The translations under genes were made by a program, and so were the position numbers. The notes beneath the pieces are model-generated. The model ran no database searches. It saw only the letters and a program-made list of their open reading frames with translations, and had not been told where the DNA came from. A DNA stretch of 16,591 bases from JADLGF01 sp020849415 (GTDB taxonomy: Bacteria; Chloroflexota; Chloroflexia; Thermomicrobiales; UBA6265): the NCBI GenBank assembly GCA_033812595.1, contig JAPXTJ010000073.1, positions 1 through 16,591 on the forward strand, given 5' to 3'. Numbering within the stretch: position 1 is the stretch's first letter; each line of letters begins with the position of its first letter. Of this stretch, positions 5,905 through 12,820 are shown piece after piece.

Positions 5905-6741
5905 TTACCTCTGCCAGGGCACGTGGATACCGATGCCGGTCAGGAACATCGATACCCCGAGAAACGCGATGATCACCACGAAAATGATCAGCAAGTCCGC
6001 GACCTTCAGCCGCTTCGTGAGGGTCGAGCCGAGCTTGCCGCCGGCAAAGATGCCGATCATCGCCGGCGCCACGACGGTCGGATCGACATTGCCGTCCGAG
6101 TAATGCACGAAGGCGGTCGCGACCGAGGTGATCCCGACCATGAAGGCGCTCGTCCCGGCCGCGGCCTTGAGAGGCACCATCATGAAGAGATTCATGGCCG
6201 GCACCTGGATCACGCCGCCGCCGACGCCGAGCATTCCGGAAAGCACCCCGGCGGTGCCGCTGATGCCGAGGCCGGTCCGGATCGCGGACGGGACGTACTT
6301 CACGTCCTTGCCGCCATCCTTGAACGATGCGCCGAGTTCGTGCGGATCAGGATCGTGGCTGGTGTCATAGGACGCCTGGCGCTTGCGGACCATGGCCAGC
6401 GCCGAATAGATTAGCACCGCGCCGAAAATGATCCGGAGCGCCTTGTCAGGCGCCCAGACCCCGGCGAAAGCGCCGATCAACGCGCCGATCGCCGTCGACA
6501 CCTGCAGCATCATGCCGAGGCGTAAGTTGACGAAGCCGTTGCGCAGGTGGGTTTGCGATCCGACGACCGAATTGGTCACGACCGCCACTGCGCTGGCCGC
6601 GATCGCCGTTTTCGTGGAGATTCCAAAGAAAAGGGTAAAGATCGGAACGAGAAAAACGCCGCCGCCCAGCCCGAGCATCGAACCCAGCACCGCCGCCGAT
6701 GCCGAGGCGGCCGCCAGCTCGATCCACTGCACGTAGTCCAC
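5905..6741 (-). CDS. TauE/SafE-family anion permease
   Basis: A 278-residue polytopic membrane protein with two homologous halves, each carrying the family's glycine-rich signature: GLGGGVFLVP at 24-33 and GVGGGVIQVP at 172-181. About eight membrane segments are apparent, with a hydrophilic central loop (about 119-150). TauE/SafE proteins export or import small sulfur anions such as sulfite, sulfoacetate or taurine-derived compounds; the substrate here cannot be read from the sequence. The start is GTG at 6741, with GAGG 7 bases upstream. It is the first gene of a three-gene minus-strand operon. Its stop codon is 5 bases from the preferred DUF1634 start, and the DUF1634 neighbour supports the family call. 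Confidence 0.92.
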   Translation of the reverse strand: MDYVQWIELAAASASAAVLGSMLGLGGGVFLVPIFTLFFGISTKTAIAASAVAVVTNSVVGSQTHLRNGFVNLRLGMMLQVSTAIGALIGAFAGVWAPDKALRIIFGAVLIYSALAMVRKRQASYDTSHDPDPHELGASFKDGGKDVKYVPSAIRTGLGISGTAGVLSGMLGVGGGVIQVPAMNLFMMVPLKAAAGTSAFMVGITSVATAFVHYSDGNVDPTVVAPAMIGIFAGGKLGSTLTKRLKVADLLIIFVVIIAFLGVSMFLTGIGIHVPWQR

Positions 6742-6804
6742 CCAAATGCCTCACTTCCCGAGTGCCGCACCGCGTTCCTCGGTTTCATCCGGGGTCGCTC
6801 CCGT

Positions 6805-6835
6805 CTTATACCACCGATTCGTTGCATTCGTTCAA
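6805..6835 (-). promoter_or_regulatory. Extended -10 promoter of the TauE-DUF1634-nucleosidase operon
   Basis: On the minus strand TTGAAC (6835-6830), a 19-base spacer and TATAAG (6810-6805) preceded by TG one base upstream. The -10 box matches five of six consensus bases. The spacer is long, but an extended -10 tolerates this. The site is about 64 bases before the GTG. Confidence 0.5.
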
Positions 6836-6942
6836 CGCTTAAACCCCTGATTGTGAGATACTTTAGGTAAGCAAAATGTACCGCTTCATAGCTCACGGTT
6901 CGGTCCGACACTGTTGCCGGCCAGAGAGTGTGAGACATCCCC

Positions 6943-8415
6943 ATGATCAGGCAATTCAGGACAATCAGACGGATGCCGATGCGGTTCACGCTCGCCATCG
7001 CTTTCCTGGCGCTGAGTGTGATCAGCCTGATTCCGGCGAGCTTCAGCGCCGCGCAGGATGGCTCGACCCCCGTCGTCTACGTGATCCCCATCACCGGCAC
7101 GATCGATCTCGGCCTGGCGCCATTCCTCGAGCGAGTGATCGGCGAAGCGGAAGACGCCGGAGCAGCCGCGATCATCCTCGATATCGATACTCCCGGAGGG
7201 CGACTCGACGCTGTCATTCAGATGAAGGATTCGATCCTCGGGTCTGATGTGCCGACGGTCGGCTTCGTCAATCGCACCGCCTTCTCCGCCGGCGCCCTGA
7301 TCGCCCTCGCCACCGATCGCATTTTCATGACCAACGGCGGGGTGATGGGCGCCGCCACCCCGATCGACGGCTCGACCGGCGAGACCTCCTCCGAAAAAAC
7401 CATCTCGGCGGTGCGCAGCACCTTCCGGTCCACCGCCGAAGCGACCGGCCGCGATCCGGACGTCGCGGCCGCCATGGTCGATCCGAATGTCGATATTCCG
7501 GGACTGAGCCCGGCCGGGCAATTGCTGACCCTGACCACCAATGACGCGCTTCGGGTCGGTTACGCGGAAGCCGTCGCCAGCAGCCGGGACGATCTGCTCG
7601 CCCAGCTGGGACTCTCCGGCGCGCGCATCGTCTCTCCCGACATGAGTCTCGCCGAGCGCACAACCCGGTTCATCACCGATCCGCTCGTCGCCGGATTGTT
7701 GCTCTCGGTCGGCCTGCTCCTGATCGTCTTCGATTTCTTCGCTGATGGCCTCGGCATCGCCGCGCTCGCCGGGCTCGCAATGATTGCGGTCTTCTTCTGG
7801 GGCCACATGGTCGCCGGGCTCGCCGGCTGGGAAGACGTGGTGCTCGTCGCCATCGGACTCGCACTGATCGCGATCGAACTCTTTGTCATCCCCGGCTTCG
7901 GTATTCCGGGTCTGCTTGGACTGGTCGCGTTGCTCGGCGGTCTCTTCCTGGCGATGCTCGAAGGGGAGGAAACCCGTTCGTCCGATTCGATCGAACGGGC
8001 GTTGATCACCGTCCTGGCTGTCGTTGCCTTCGTCGTGATCGGGTTCATCCTGCTCCTGTCATTCCTGCCGCGACGCTCCCGCTTCGGCGGCACCGTCCTC
8101 CGGTCGACGGTGACGGATGGTCCCGAAGGGACCTACCGCGCGCCGGTCGGTTGGCTCAAGTGGTTCGGTGGCAACGACACGATGGAGGGGATGCTGGCAA
8201 CTGCGTCGGCACCGGTTTCAACGACTCCGGCCGATTTCACCGGCAAGACGGGCGTGACGCGCACGCCGCTACGGCCGTCCGGTACGGCGGAAATCGACGG
8301 TGAGCCGGTCGATGTTGTCGCGGAGGCGGAATTCATCGACCAGGGCGCGCCAATCGTGGTCGTTCTCGATCAGGGTTATCGACGGGTGGTGCGCCGGGTC
8401 ACCGCCGATTCGTAG
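6943..8415 (+). CDS. Full-length NfeD membrane protease (ClpP-class serine protease)
   Basis: A 490-residue protein. An N-terminal signal or anchor (about 13-37, ending near SAAQD) is followed by an outside ClpP-fold protease with DTPGG at 82-86, the nucleophile Ser115 in TAFSAGALIALA and a candidate general base Lys152 in SSEKTIS. This is the Ser/Lys dyad pattern of the archaeal NfeD homologue PH1510. Several membrane segments follow (about 247-266, 270-291, 298-316, 320-339 and 353-375), then a C-terminal OB-like NfeD domain (about 431-490; GKTGVTRTPLRPSGTAEI). Family members cleave membrane-associated hydrophobic proteins and are encoded beside SPFH/flotillin genes. That is the case here: floA begins 15 bases after the stop, as in the yqeZ-yqfA pair of Bacillus subtilis. 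The ATG at 6943 has only a weak GTGAG; the ATG at 6973, with AGGA upstream, is an alternative. Confidence 0.92.
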   Translation: MIRQFRTIRRMPMRFTLAIAFLALSVISLIPASFSAAQDGSTPVVYVIPITGTIDLGLAPFLERVIGEAEDAGAAAIILDIDTPGGRLDAVIQMKDSILGSDVPTVGFVNRTAFSAGALIALATDRIFMTNGGVMGAATPIDGSTGETSSEKTISAVRSTFRSTAEATGRDPDVAAAMVDPNVDIPGLSPAGQLLTLTTNDALRVGYAEAVASSRDDLLAQLGLSGARIVSPDMSLAERTTRFITDPLVAGLLLSVGLLLIVFDFFADGLGIAALAGLAMIAVFFWGHMVAGLAGWEDVVLVAIGLALIAIELFVIPGFGIPGLLGLVALLGGLFLAMLEGEETRSSDSIERALITVLAVVAFVVIGFILLLSFLPRRSRFGGTVLRSTVTDGPEGTYRAPVGWLKWFGGNDTMEGMLATASAPVSTTPADFTGKTGVTRTPLRPSGTAEIDGEPVDVVAEAEFIDQGAPIVVVLDQGYRRVVRRVTADS

Positions 8416-8420
8416 CGAAA

Positions 8421-8427
8421 AGGGGGG
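8421..8427 (+). promoter_or_regulatory. Purine-rich ribosome binding site of floA
   Basis: AGGGGGG lies just before the ATG at 8431 and fixes that start. Spacing from its 3' end is 3 bases, but internal AGGGG registers give more usual spacing. Confidence 0.5.
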
Positions 8428-8430
8428 CGT

Positions 8431-9399
8431 ATGGATTCAGGATTGATGTCGCTCGTCGTCATTCTGGTGCTGTCACTGGCGGCACTCTTCTTCATTCTCT
8501 ACTTCGTACCGCTCGGGCTCTGGATCACGGCCATCTTCTCGGGCGTGCGCGTGAGCATCGGCACCCTGGTCGGCATGCGGCTCCGGAAAGTACCCCCGGC
8601 CGATATCATCCGGCCCTTCATCAGTGCCACCAAGGCCGGGATCGATCTCGAACTTGGACAGATGGAAGCGCACTACCTCGCCGGCGGCAATGTCGAACGG
8701 GTGGTGACCGCCATCATTTCGGCCGACCGCGCCAACATCGATCTCCCCTGGAAGCGCGCAACCGCCATCGATCTGGCCGGTCGTGACGTGCTCGAAGCAG
8801 TGCAGGTGTCAGTCAATCCGAAGGTCATCCAGACGCCGAAGGTGTCGGGCGTGGCCCGGGACGGCATCCAGGTGATGGCGGTGGCCCGTGTCACCGTGCG
8901 CGCGAACATCGAGCGACTCGTCGGTGGCGCCGGTGAAGAGACGATCATCGCCCGCGTCGGTGAGGGCACCGTCTCCTCGATCGGTAACGCCAACACCCAC
9001 AAGGAAGTGCTCGAAAACCCGGACCGCATCTCCAAACTCGTGCTCGAACGTGGCCTCGACTCCGGCACCGCGTTCGAGATCCTCTCGATCGACATCGCCG
9101 ATGTCGATGTCGGCCGGAACATCGGCGCCGAACTCCAGACTGACCAGGCCGAAGCGGACAAGCGCATCGCCCAGGCGAAGGCCGAGGAGCGGCGCGCAAT
9201 GGCGGTCGCCGAAGAGCAGGAAATGCGCGCTCGCGTGGTCGGGGCCGAGGCCGAGGTGCCATTGGCGCTGGCCGACGCCTTCCGCAGTGGCCGGCTCGGC
9301 GTGATGGATTACTACCGGATGGAGAACGTGCGCGCCGATACCACGATGCGCCAGTCGCTCGCCGAGGAACCGGACGCGCCGACGGCCCCGGTACGCTAA
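8431..9399 (+). CDS. floA: Flotillin-like protein FloA (SPFH domain)
   Basis: A 322-residue protein that organises functional membrane microdomains. An N-terminal hydrophobic segment (about 6-34) inserts as a membrane anchor. The SPFH core runs to about 225 and contains the very conserved stretches PPADIIRPFISATKAG, AHYLAGGNVERVV and GEETIIARVGEGTVSSIGNA. The C-terminal Glu/Ala coiled coil (about 234-280; QAEADKRIAQAKAEERRAMAVAEE) ends in EAEVPLALADAFRSG and the FloA-specific GVMDYYRMENVRADTTMR. Identity with the family is obvious. The Glu/Ala repeat appears about eight residues shorter than in Bacillus FloA, as far as I remember that sequence. The gene lies 15 bases after nfeD and 3 bases before a small unknown gene, forming a tight operon. 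Confidence 0.96.
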   Translation: MDSGLMSLVVILVLSLAALFFILYFVPLGLWITAIFSGVRVSIGTLVGMRLRKVPPADIIRPFISATKAGIDLELGQMEAHYLAGGNVERVVTAIISADRANIDLPWKRATAIDLAGRDVLEAVQVSVNPKVIQTPKVSGVARDGIQVMAVARVTVRANIERLVGGAGEETIIARVGEGTVSSIGNANTHKEVLENPDRISKLVLERGLDSGTAFEILSIDIADVDVGRNIGAELQTDQAEADKRIAQAKAEERRAMAVAEEQEMRARVVGAEAEVPLALADAFRSGRLGVMDYYRMENVRADTTMRQSLAEEPDAPTAPVR

Positions 9400-9402
9400 C
9401 CG

Positions 9403-9897
9403 ATGTTTCGCAAGCTGCTCGAGGACGCCCTCGGCGAATTGATGCAGGAAATGGCCCCGACGCGACCGACGATCGATCCGCCCGATCAGCGCCGCCGGCC
9501 CGATATGACCCAGGGACCAGCCGCCGGAGGCCAACGCACGGCCGTCGGCCAGCCACGACCGGTCGCTCCGACCGATCTTGAAGGTCGCCGGGCGCCGCGC
9601 GAGGCGCCCCTCGAAGAGGGCCGGTACGCTCCGCGTGAGGTGCCAATCAACCTCGAGGGGCGCGCTGCCGCGCGGGAGATCGTCGATCGCATCGAAGGCC
9701 GTGCCCCGAAACAACGGACAAACCTGCGCACCACGATCGCCGAAGGGGCGCCAATGCAGATCCAGCGCCGGCGCCAGGCTGGTTTCCGCCGGCAACTCAA
9801 CAACCCGGTTGCGATCCGCAACGCGTTTCGGGTGATGGAAGTCCTGCGACCGCCGGTGGCGCTGCGCGAACTCGGCGAATCGGAACCGGGCCGCTAG
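9403..9897 (+). CDS. Basic LEGR-repeat protein in the nfeD-floA operon, function unknown
   Basis: A 164-residue, strongly basic, soluble protein. Residues 1-17 form an amphipathic helix (MFRKLLEDALGELMQEM). A disordered, Pro/Arg/Gly-rich part follows (about 18-58). Then come three imperfect repeats, LEGRRAPRE (59-67), EEGRYAPRE (71-79) and LEGRAAARE (84-92), plus a partial IEGRAP (97-102). The C-terminal part (about 119-156) is more ordered, with QRRRQAGFRRQL and a helix AIRNAFRVMEVLRPPVALREL. It begins 3 bases after the floA stop without its own ribosome binding site, so translation is probably coupled. It occupies the place of yqfB after yqeZ-yqfA in Bacillus, but I see no similarity to it. 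The amphipathic N-terminus and positive charge suggest membrane or nucleic-acid contact; this is inference. Confidence 0.75.
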   Translation: MFRKLLEDALGELMQEMAPTRPTIDPPDQRRRPDMTQGPAAGGQRTAVGQPRPVAPTDLEGRRAPREAPLEEGRYAPREVPINLEGRAAAREIVDRIEGRAPKQRTNLRTTIAEGAPMQIQRRRQAGFRRQLNNPVAIRNAFRVMEVLRPPVALRELGESEPGR

Positions 9898-9905
9898 AAG
9901 TCCAC

Positions 9906-9949
9906 CGAACGGCCGCCCAGCGACTGCCGTTATTCACCCCGCCCGTTCG
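9906..9949 (+). terminator. Possible alternative hairpins after the FloA operon
   Basis: AACGGC (9908-9913) can pair with GCCGTT (9926-9931). The overlapping CGAACGG (9906-9912) can instead pair with CCGTTCG (9943-9949). There is no T tract. This is a weak terminator candidate, 8 bases or more after the stop. Confidence 0.3.
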
Positions 9950-9960
9950 ACGGTTATGTT

Positions 9961-10049
9961 CGATGCGGTAGGAGCATCGGGCATTCATTCCGTTGCCGAA
10001 AACGGCACTTTGTGCCAAGATGCTCGTACTCTGACCGGCTCGGTACGAG
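9961..10049 (+). promoter_or_regulatory. Run of short inverted repeats upstream of the ABC importer operon
   Basis: Four small perfect stems occur in 89 bases: CGATGC/GCATCG (9961-9979), TGCCG/CGGCA around AAAA (9994-10007), GGCAC/GTGCC around TTT (overlapping the previous stem) and CTCGTAC/GTACGAG (10023-10049, 13-base loop). They could be operator sites or a folded leader for the substrate-binding protein gene. No good promoter match could be placed with confidence in this 219-base gap. Confidence 0.35.
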
Positions 10050-10116
10050 AGAGTTCGGCCTACGTCCCCCACTTGGGCGTTCCGCCGTGGCGTCACCAGG
10101 TAATGGAGAAGAGCGC

Positions 10117-11787
10117 ATGTCCAACATCTCAGAGCAGGAAGCCAAGCGACGGTTCGAAATCGATCGCGTCATGGGGATCGGCGGCAGCCGCCGCGATCTC
10201 CTCAAGGTGGCGGCGGCGGCCGGCCTGATCCCGGTCCTGTCCCTGGCCGATGTCGCCGAGCAGGCCGCGGCGCAGGATGGCGAGCCGGTCAAGGGTGGCA
10301 CCTTCTTCACCCTCGGTCACCAGGACATCACCTCCCTCAGCCCGGAAGCCGGCAGCCCGGACGTGGTGTTCGCCAACGTCATCCAGCTGTTCAACGGCCT
10401 CTACTACATCGATCACAACTATCAGCTCGTGCCGAGCCTCGCCGATTCCCATGTGGTTTCGGAAGATGGCTTGACCTACACCTTCACGCTGAAGACGGGC
10501 GTTACATTCCACAATGGCGATGCCTTCACCTCGGCGGATGTGAAGTACACCTACGACTGGATCATGAACCCGGAGAACGCCTCGACCCGCTCGGGCAACT
10601 TCGAGCTCGTTTCGAGCGTCGAAGCGCCGGATGACACCACCGTCATCGTGACGCTCAGCACGGTCGATGTCAGCTTCCTCGTCAACGTGCTGCCGATCCT
10701 CATCTATCCGTCCGGCCACCACGCCGAAGTCGGTGAGGATGCATTCGGCGCCGCGCCGATCGGCACCGGCCCGTTCTACCTCGCCGATCCGGCGGACTAC
10801 TCGCCGGCGGCGTTCCTCGAACTCCAGGCCTACGAGAATCACTTCCGCGGCCGCCCGAACTTCGACACCTGGCGCATGGACATCGCTCCGGAAGGCGCCG
10901 GCCGATTCGTCGCCCTGCAATCGGGCACGGCCGATAACTCCGTCTGGACCCTCTCCGCCGAGGATAACCACACCCTGATCGATGCCGGCGGATTCACCGT
11001 GTACGAGGCCCTCAGCCTCGGCAACGTGCACGTGCCGCTGAACAACGATCATCCGTTCCTTTCCGACAAGCAGGCCCGCAAGGCGCTCCTCACTGGTCTC
11101 GACCGCGCTTCGACCCTCGAGGCCGTCTACCTCGGTGATGGCGTGCTCGCCACCTCGAACCTCTCCCCGGCCGTGGCCGATTACTACACCGATCAGGTGA
11201 CGCAGTACCCGTACGATCCCGAAGCGGCGGCCGCGCTGTTCGACGAAGCCGGTTGGGTTGTCGGCGGCGATGGCATTCGCGAGAAGGACGGCGTGAAGGC
11301 TTCGTTCGTGATCACGGCGATCTCGGGCGATACCCAGCGCCGCCCGATCGCTGAAATCGCCCAGGCCCTCTGGACCGAGCTTGGCGTCGATGTCAGCATC
11401 GTGGAAGCCCAGGTCGGCGACATCCTCGCTACCCTCGCGCAGGGTGAACTGGATGCCTCGCTCTTCAGCTGGATCTACGGCGGCAGCAACGGCGAGCCCG
11501 ATGCCCGCGACACGCTCGGCACCGGCGGCGCCAACAACCACAGCCGCTTCAGCAACGCGCGCGTGGATGAACTCCTTGCCCTCGGCGTGACCCAGCAGAC
11601 ACTGGAAGAGCGGCAGGCGACCTATCGGGAGATCCAGGAGATCGTGGCGGACGAAGTGCCGTTCATCTACTGCATCCACCCGATTAACTTCACCTTCTAC
11701 AACGAGCGGATCAAGGGTCTGCCGGAATCGGCGGTCTCCTCGCTCTACATCCTCGAGACCGCCTACCAGCTCTGGAAGGTCGAGTAG
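10117..11787 (+). CDS. ABC importer substrate-binding protein, family 5 (peptide/nickel/opine type), Tat-exported
   Basis: A 556-residue extracellular binding protein. The N-terminus is a hydrophilic lead of 23 residues, the twin-arginine motif SRRDLLK (24-30), a hydrophobic stretch VAAAAGLIPVLSL and an AAAQD cleavage-like site near 52. There is no lipobox cysteine. The mature part has the SBP_bac_5 pattern: PSLADSHVVSEDGLTYTF, LKTGVTFHNGDAFTSADVKYT, GTGPFYL, RKALLTGLDR, YDPEAAAALFDEAGW and a C-terminal RQATYREIQEIVADEVPFI. GGAG at 10105-10108, 8 bases upstream, selects the ATG at 10117; an upstream ATG at 10012 only adds non-coding-like residues. The ligand is unknown (oligopeptides, sugars or metals are all possible in this family). 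Two permease genes follow after a GC-rich hairpin. Tat export suggests that it folds before secretion. Confidence 0.93.
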   Translation: MSNISEQEAKRRFEIDRVMGIGGSRRDLLKVAAAAGLIPVLSLADVAEQAAAQDGEPVKGGTFFTLGHQDITSLSPEAGSPDVVFANVIQLFNGLYYIDHNYQLVPSLADSHVVSEDGLTYTFTLKTGVTFHNGDAFTSADVKYTYDWIMNPENASTRSGNFELVSSVEAPDDTTVIVTLSTVDVSFLVNVLPILIYPSGHHAEVGEDAFGAAPIGTGPFYLADPADYSPAAFLELQAYENHFRGRPNFDTWRMDIAPEGAGRFVALQSGTADNSVWTLSAEDNHTLIDAGGFTVYEALSLGNVHVPLNNDHPFLSDKQARKALLTGLDRASTLEAVYLGDGVLATSNLSPAVADYYTDQVTQYPYDPEAAAALFDEAGWVVGGDGIREKDGVKASFVITAISGDTQRRPIAEIAQALWTELGVDVSIVEAQVGDILATLAQGELDASLFSWIYGGSNGEPDARDTLGTGGANNHSRFSNARVDELLALGVTQQTLEERQATYREIQEIVADEVPFIYCIHPINFTFYNERIKGLPESAVSSLYILETAYQLWKVE

Positions 11788-11808
11788 ACGATCCCGCTTA
11801 CGTCGTAA

Positions 11809-11844
11809 CGAATCCGGGGCCGGGTTTTATCCGGCCCCGGTTCG
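11809..11844 (+). terminator. GC-rich intercistronic hairpin between binding protein and permease genes
   Basis: A perfect 10-bp stem, CCGGGGCCGG with CCGGCCCCGG (11814-11823 and 11831-11840), has the loop GTTTTAT and outer CGAA/TTCG pairs past one bulged T. There is no T tract after it. It probably protects the binding-protein mRNA or partly terminates, lowering permease expression. Confidence 0.6.
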
Positions 11845-11883
11845 ATTGGGCGACCGCGTTTCCACTGATTCGGGGCCAGAGCC

Positions 11884-12810
11884 ATGATTTCATACGTCAT
11901 CAGACGCTTGCTGCAAGGCGCGGTCGTACTTTTCATCGTGTCGCTGCTCACGTTTACCGTCATGTACTTCATGCCGGGCGATCCCGCCCGTGTCATGGTC
12001 GGTCAGGCGCGCGTCACCGAGGAGCAACTCGAAGCGATTCGGGAACGCTGGCACCTGAACGACAGCTATCCGGAACGCTACTGGTATTGGCTTTCGAATT
12101 TACTCAAGGGTGATCTCGGCACCTCGATGATGATGCCCGGTTTCCCGATCGGCGACCTGATTCTCGATCGCGCCGGCTGGACAATCCGGCTGACGGCGCT
12201 CTCGGCGGTGATCTCGATCGGTCTGGCGATTCCACTCGGCGTCCTGGCGGCGGTCAGGCGCTACTCCTTTGTCGATTACCTCAGCACCCTCATCTCGACC
12301 CTCGGGGTCGCGATTCCCAACTACTTCATCGGCATCATTCTGATCGTGGTCTTCGCTGGCAAGCTTGGCTGGTTACCCCCGTTCGGCGCCACATCGTGGA
12401 AGCATTACCTCATGCCGGTCGGCGTGCTCGCCTTCGGCGAAATGGCCGGCATCGCCCGGCTGACGCGCGGCGCGACGATCGAGGTGCTTTCACAGGATTA
12501 CATCAAGACCGCTCACGCCAAGGGTTTGGCGATGAAAGTGGTGATCCTGCGGCACGTACTGCGTAACGCGCTCCTGCCGATCATCACCCTGATCGGGTAC
12601 CGGATGGCCTTCATCCTCAGCGGTACGATCGTGATCGAAACGGTCTTTTCCTGGCCGGGACTCGGGCAGCTTTTCTATGACGCCATTACCTTCAAGGACC
12701 TGCAACTGGTACAGGCGATCGTTCTGTTGCTGACAGGAATCGTCGTCATCATGAACATCGTGACCGACCTGACGTACGGCTTCATCGATCCGCGTGTGCG
12801 CCTGAAGTAG
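11884..12810 (+). CDS. ABC importer permease, DppB/OppB type
   Basis: A 308-residue inner-membrane permease. The start MISYVIRRLLQGAVVLFIVSLLTFTVMYFMPGDPA, split over residues 1-35, is the signature of the first permease of peptide/nickel importers. The outside loop carries LSNLLKGDLGTS (70-81). Six membrane segments follow the usual pattern. The cytoplasmic EAA loop, which docks the ATPase, lies at about 205-233 (DYIKTAHAKGLAMKVV, RHVLRNALLPI), and the family end IETVFSWPGLGQLFYDAI, TDLTYGFIDPRVRL is present. The ribosome binding site is poor. It follows the binding-protein gene by 96 bases, which contain a stable hairpin, and precedes the second permease by 10 bases. No ATPase gene follows, so the ATPase must come from elsewhere. 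Confidence 0.95.
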   Translation: MISYVIRRLLQGAVVLFIVSLLTFTVMYFMPGDPARVMVGQARVTEEQLEAIRERWHLNDSYPERYWYWLSNLLKGDLGTSMMMPGFPIGDLILDRAGWTIRLTALSAVISIGLAIPLGVLAAVRRYSFVDYLSTLISTLGVAIPNYFIGIILIVVFAGKLGWLPPFGATSWKHYLMPVGVLAFGEMAGIARLTRGATIEVLSQDYIKTAHAKGLAMKVVILRHVLRNALLPIITLIGYRMAFILSGTIVIETVFSWPGLGQLFYDAITFKDLQLVQAIVLLLTGIVVIMNIVTDLTYGFIDPRVRLK

Positions 12811-12820
12811 GAGATCGAGG

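Noticed and set aside
6886..7806. 306-codon minus-strand frame over the NfeD gene
   Set aside because: The plus strand shows the catalytic Ser/Lys motifs and membrane segments of NfeD; the minus translation is Gly/Asp/Arg-rich with no motif.
9570..9720. DNA tandem repeat behind the LEGR motifs
   Set aside because: The protein repeats are visible, but the underlying DNA copies differ too much in sequence and spacing to call a DNA repeat.
8809..9795. 328-codon antisense frame across floA and the LEGR-repeat gene
   Set aside because: It spans two well-supported plus-strand genes, and its translation resembles no family.
9993..10021. TTGCCG box with a CAAGAT or AAGATG box as promoter of the ABC importer operon
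   Set aside because: The -10 candidates match only three of six consensus bases and fall within small inverted repeats, so the call is not supportable.
10012..10116. Upstream extension of the substrate-binding protein to an ATG at 10012
   Set aside because: It lacks a ribosome binding site and would put 35 unusual residues before the Tat signal; GGAG 8 bases before 10117 is decisive.
10129..11679. 516-codon open frame antisense to the substrate-binding protein gene
   Set aside because: A long antisense frame is expected from high-GC codon bias. Its translation is rich in charged low-complexity runs without any domain pattern, while the plus strand shows an obvious SBP_bac_5 protein.
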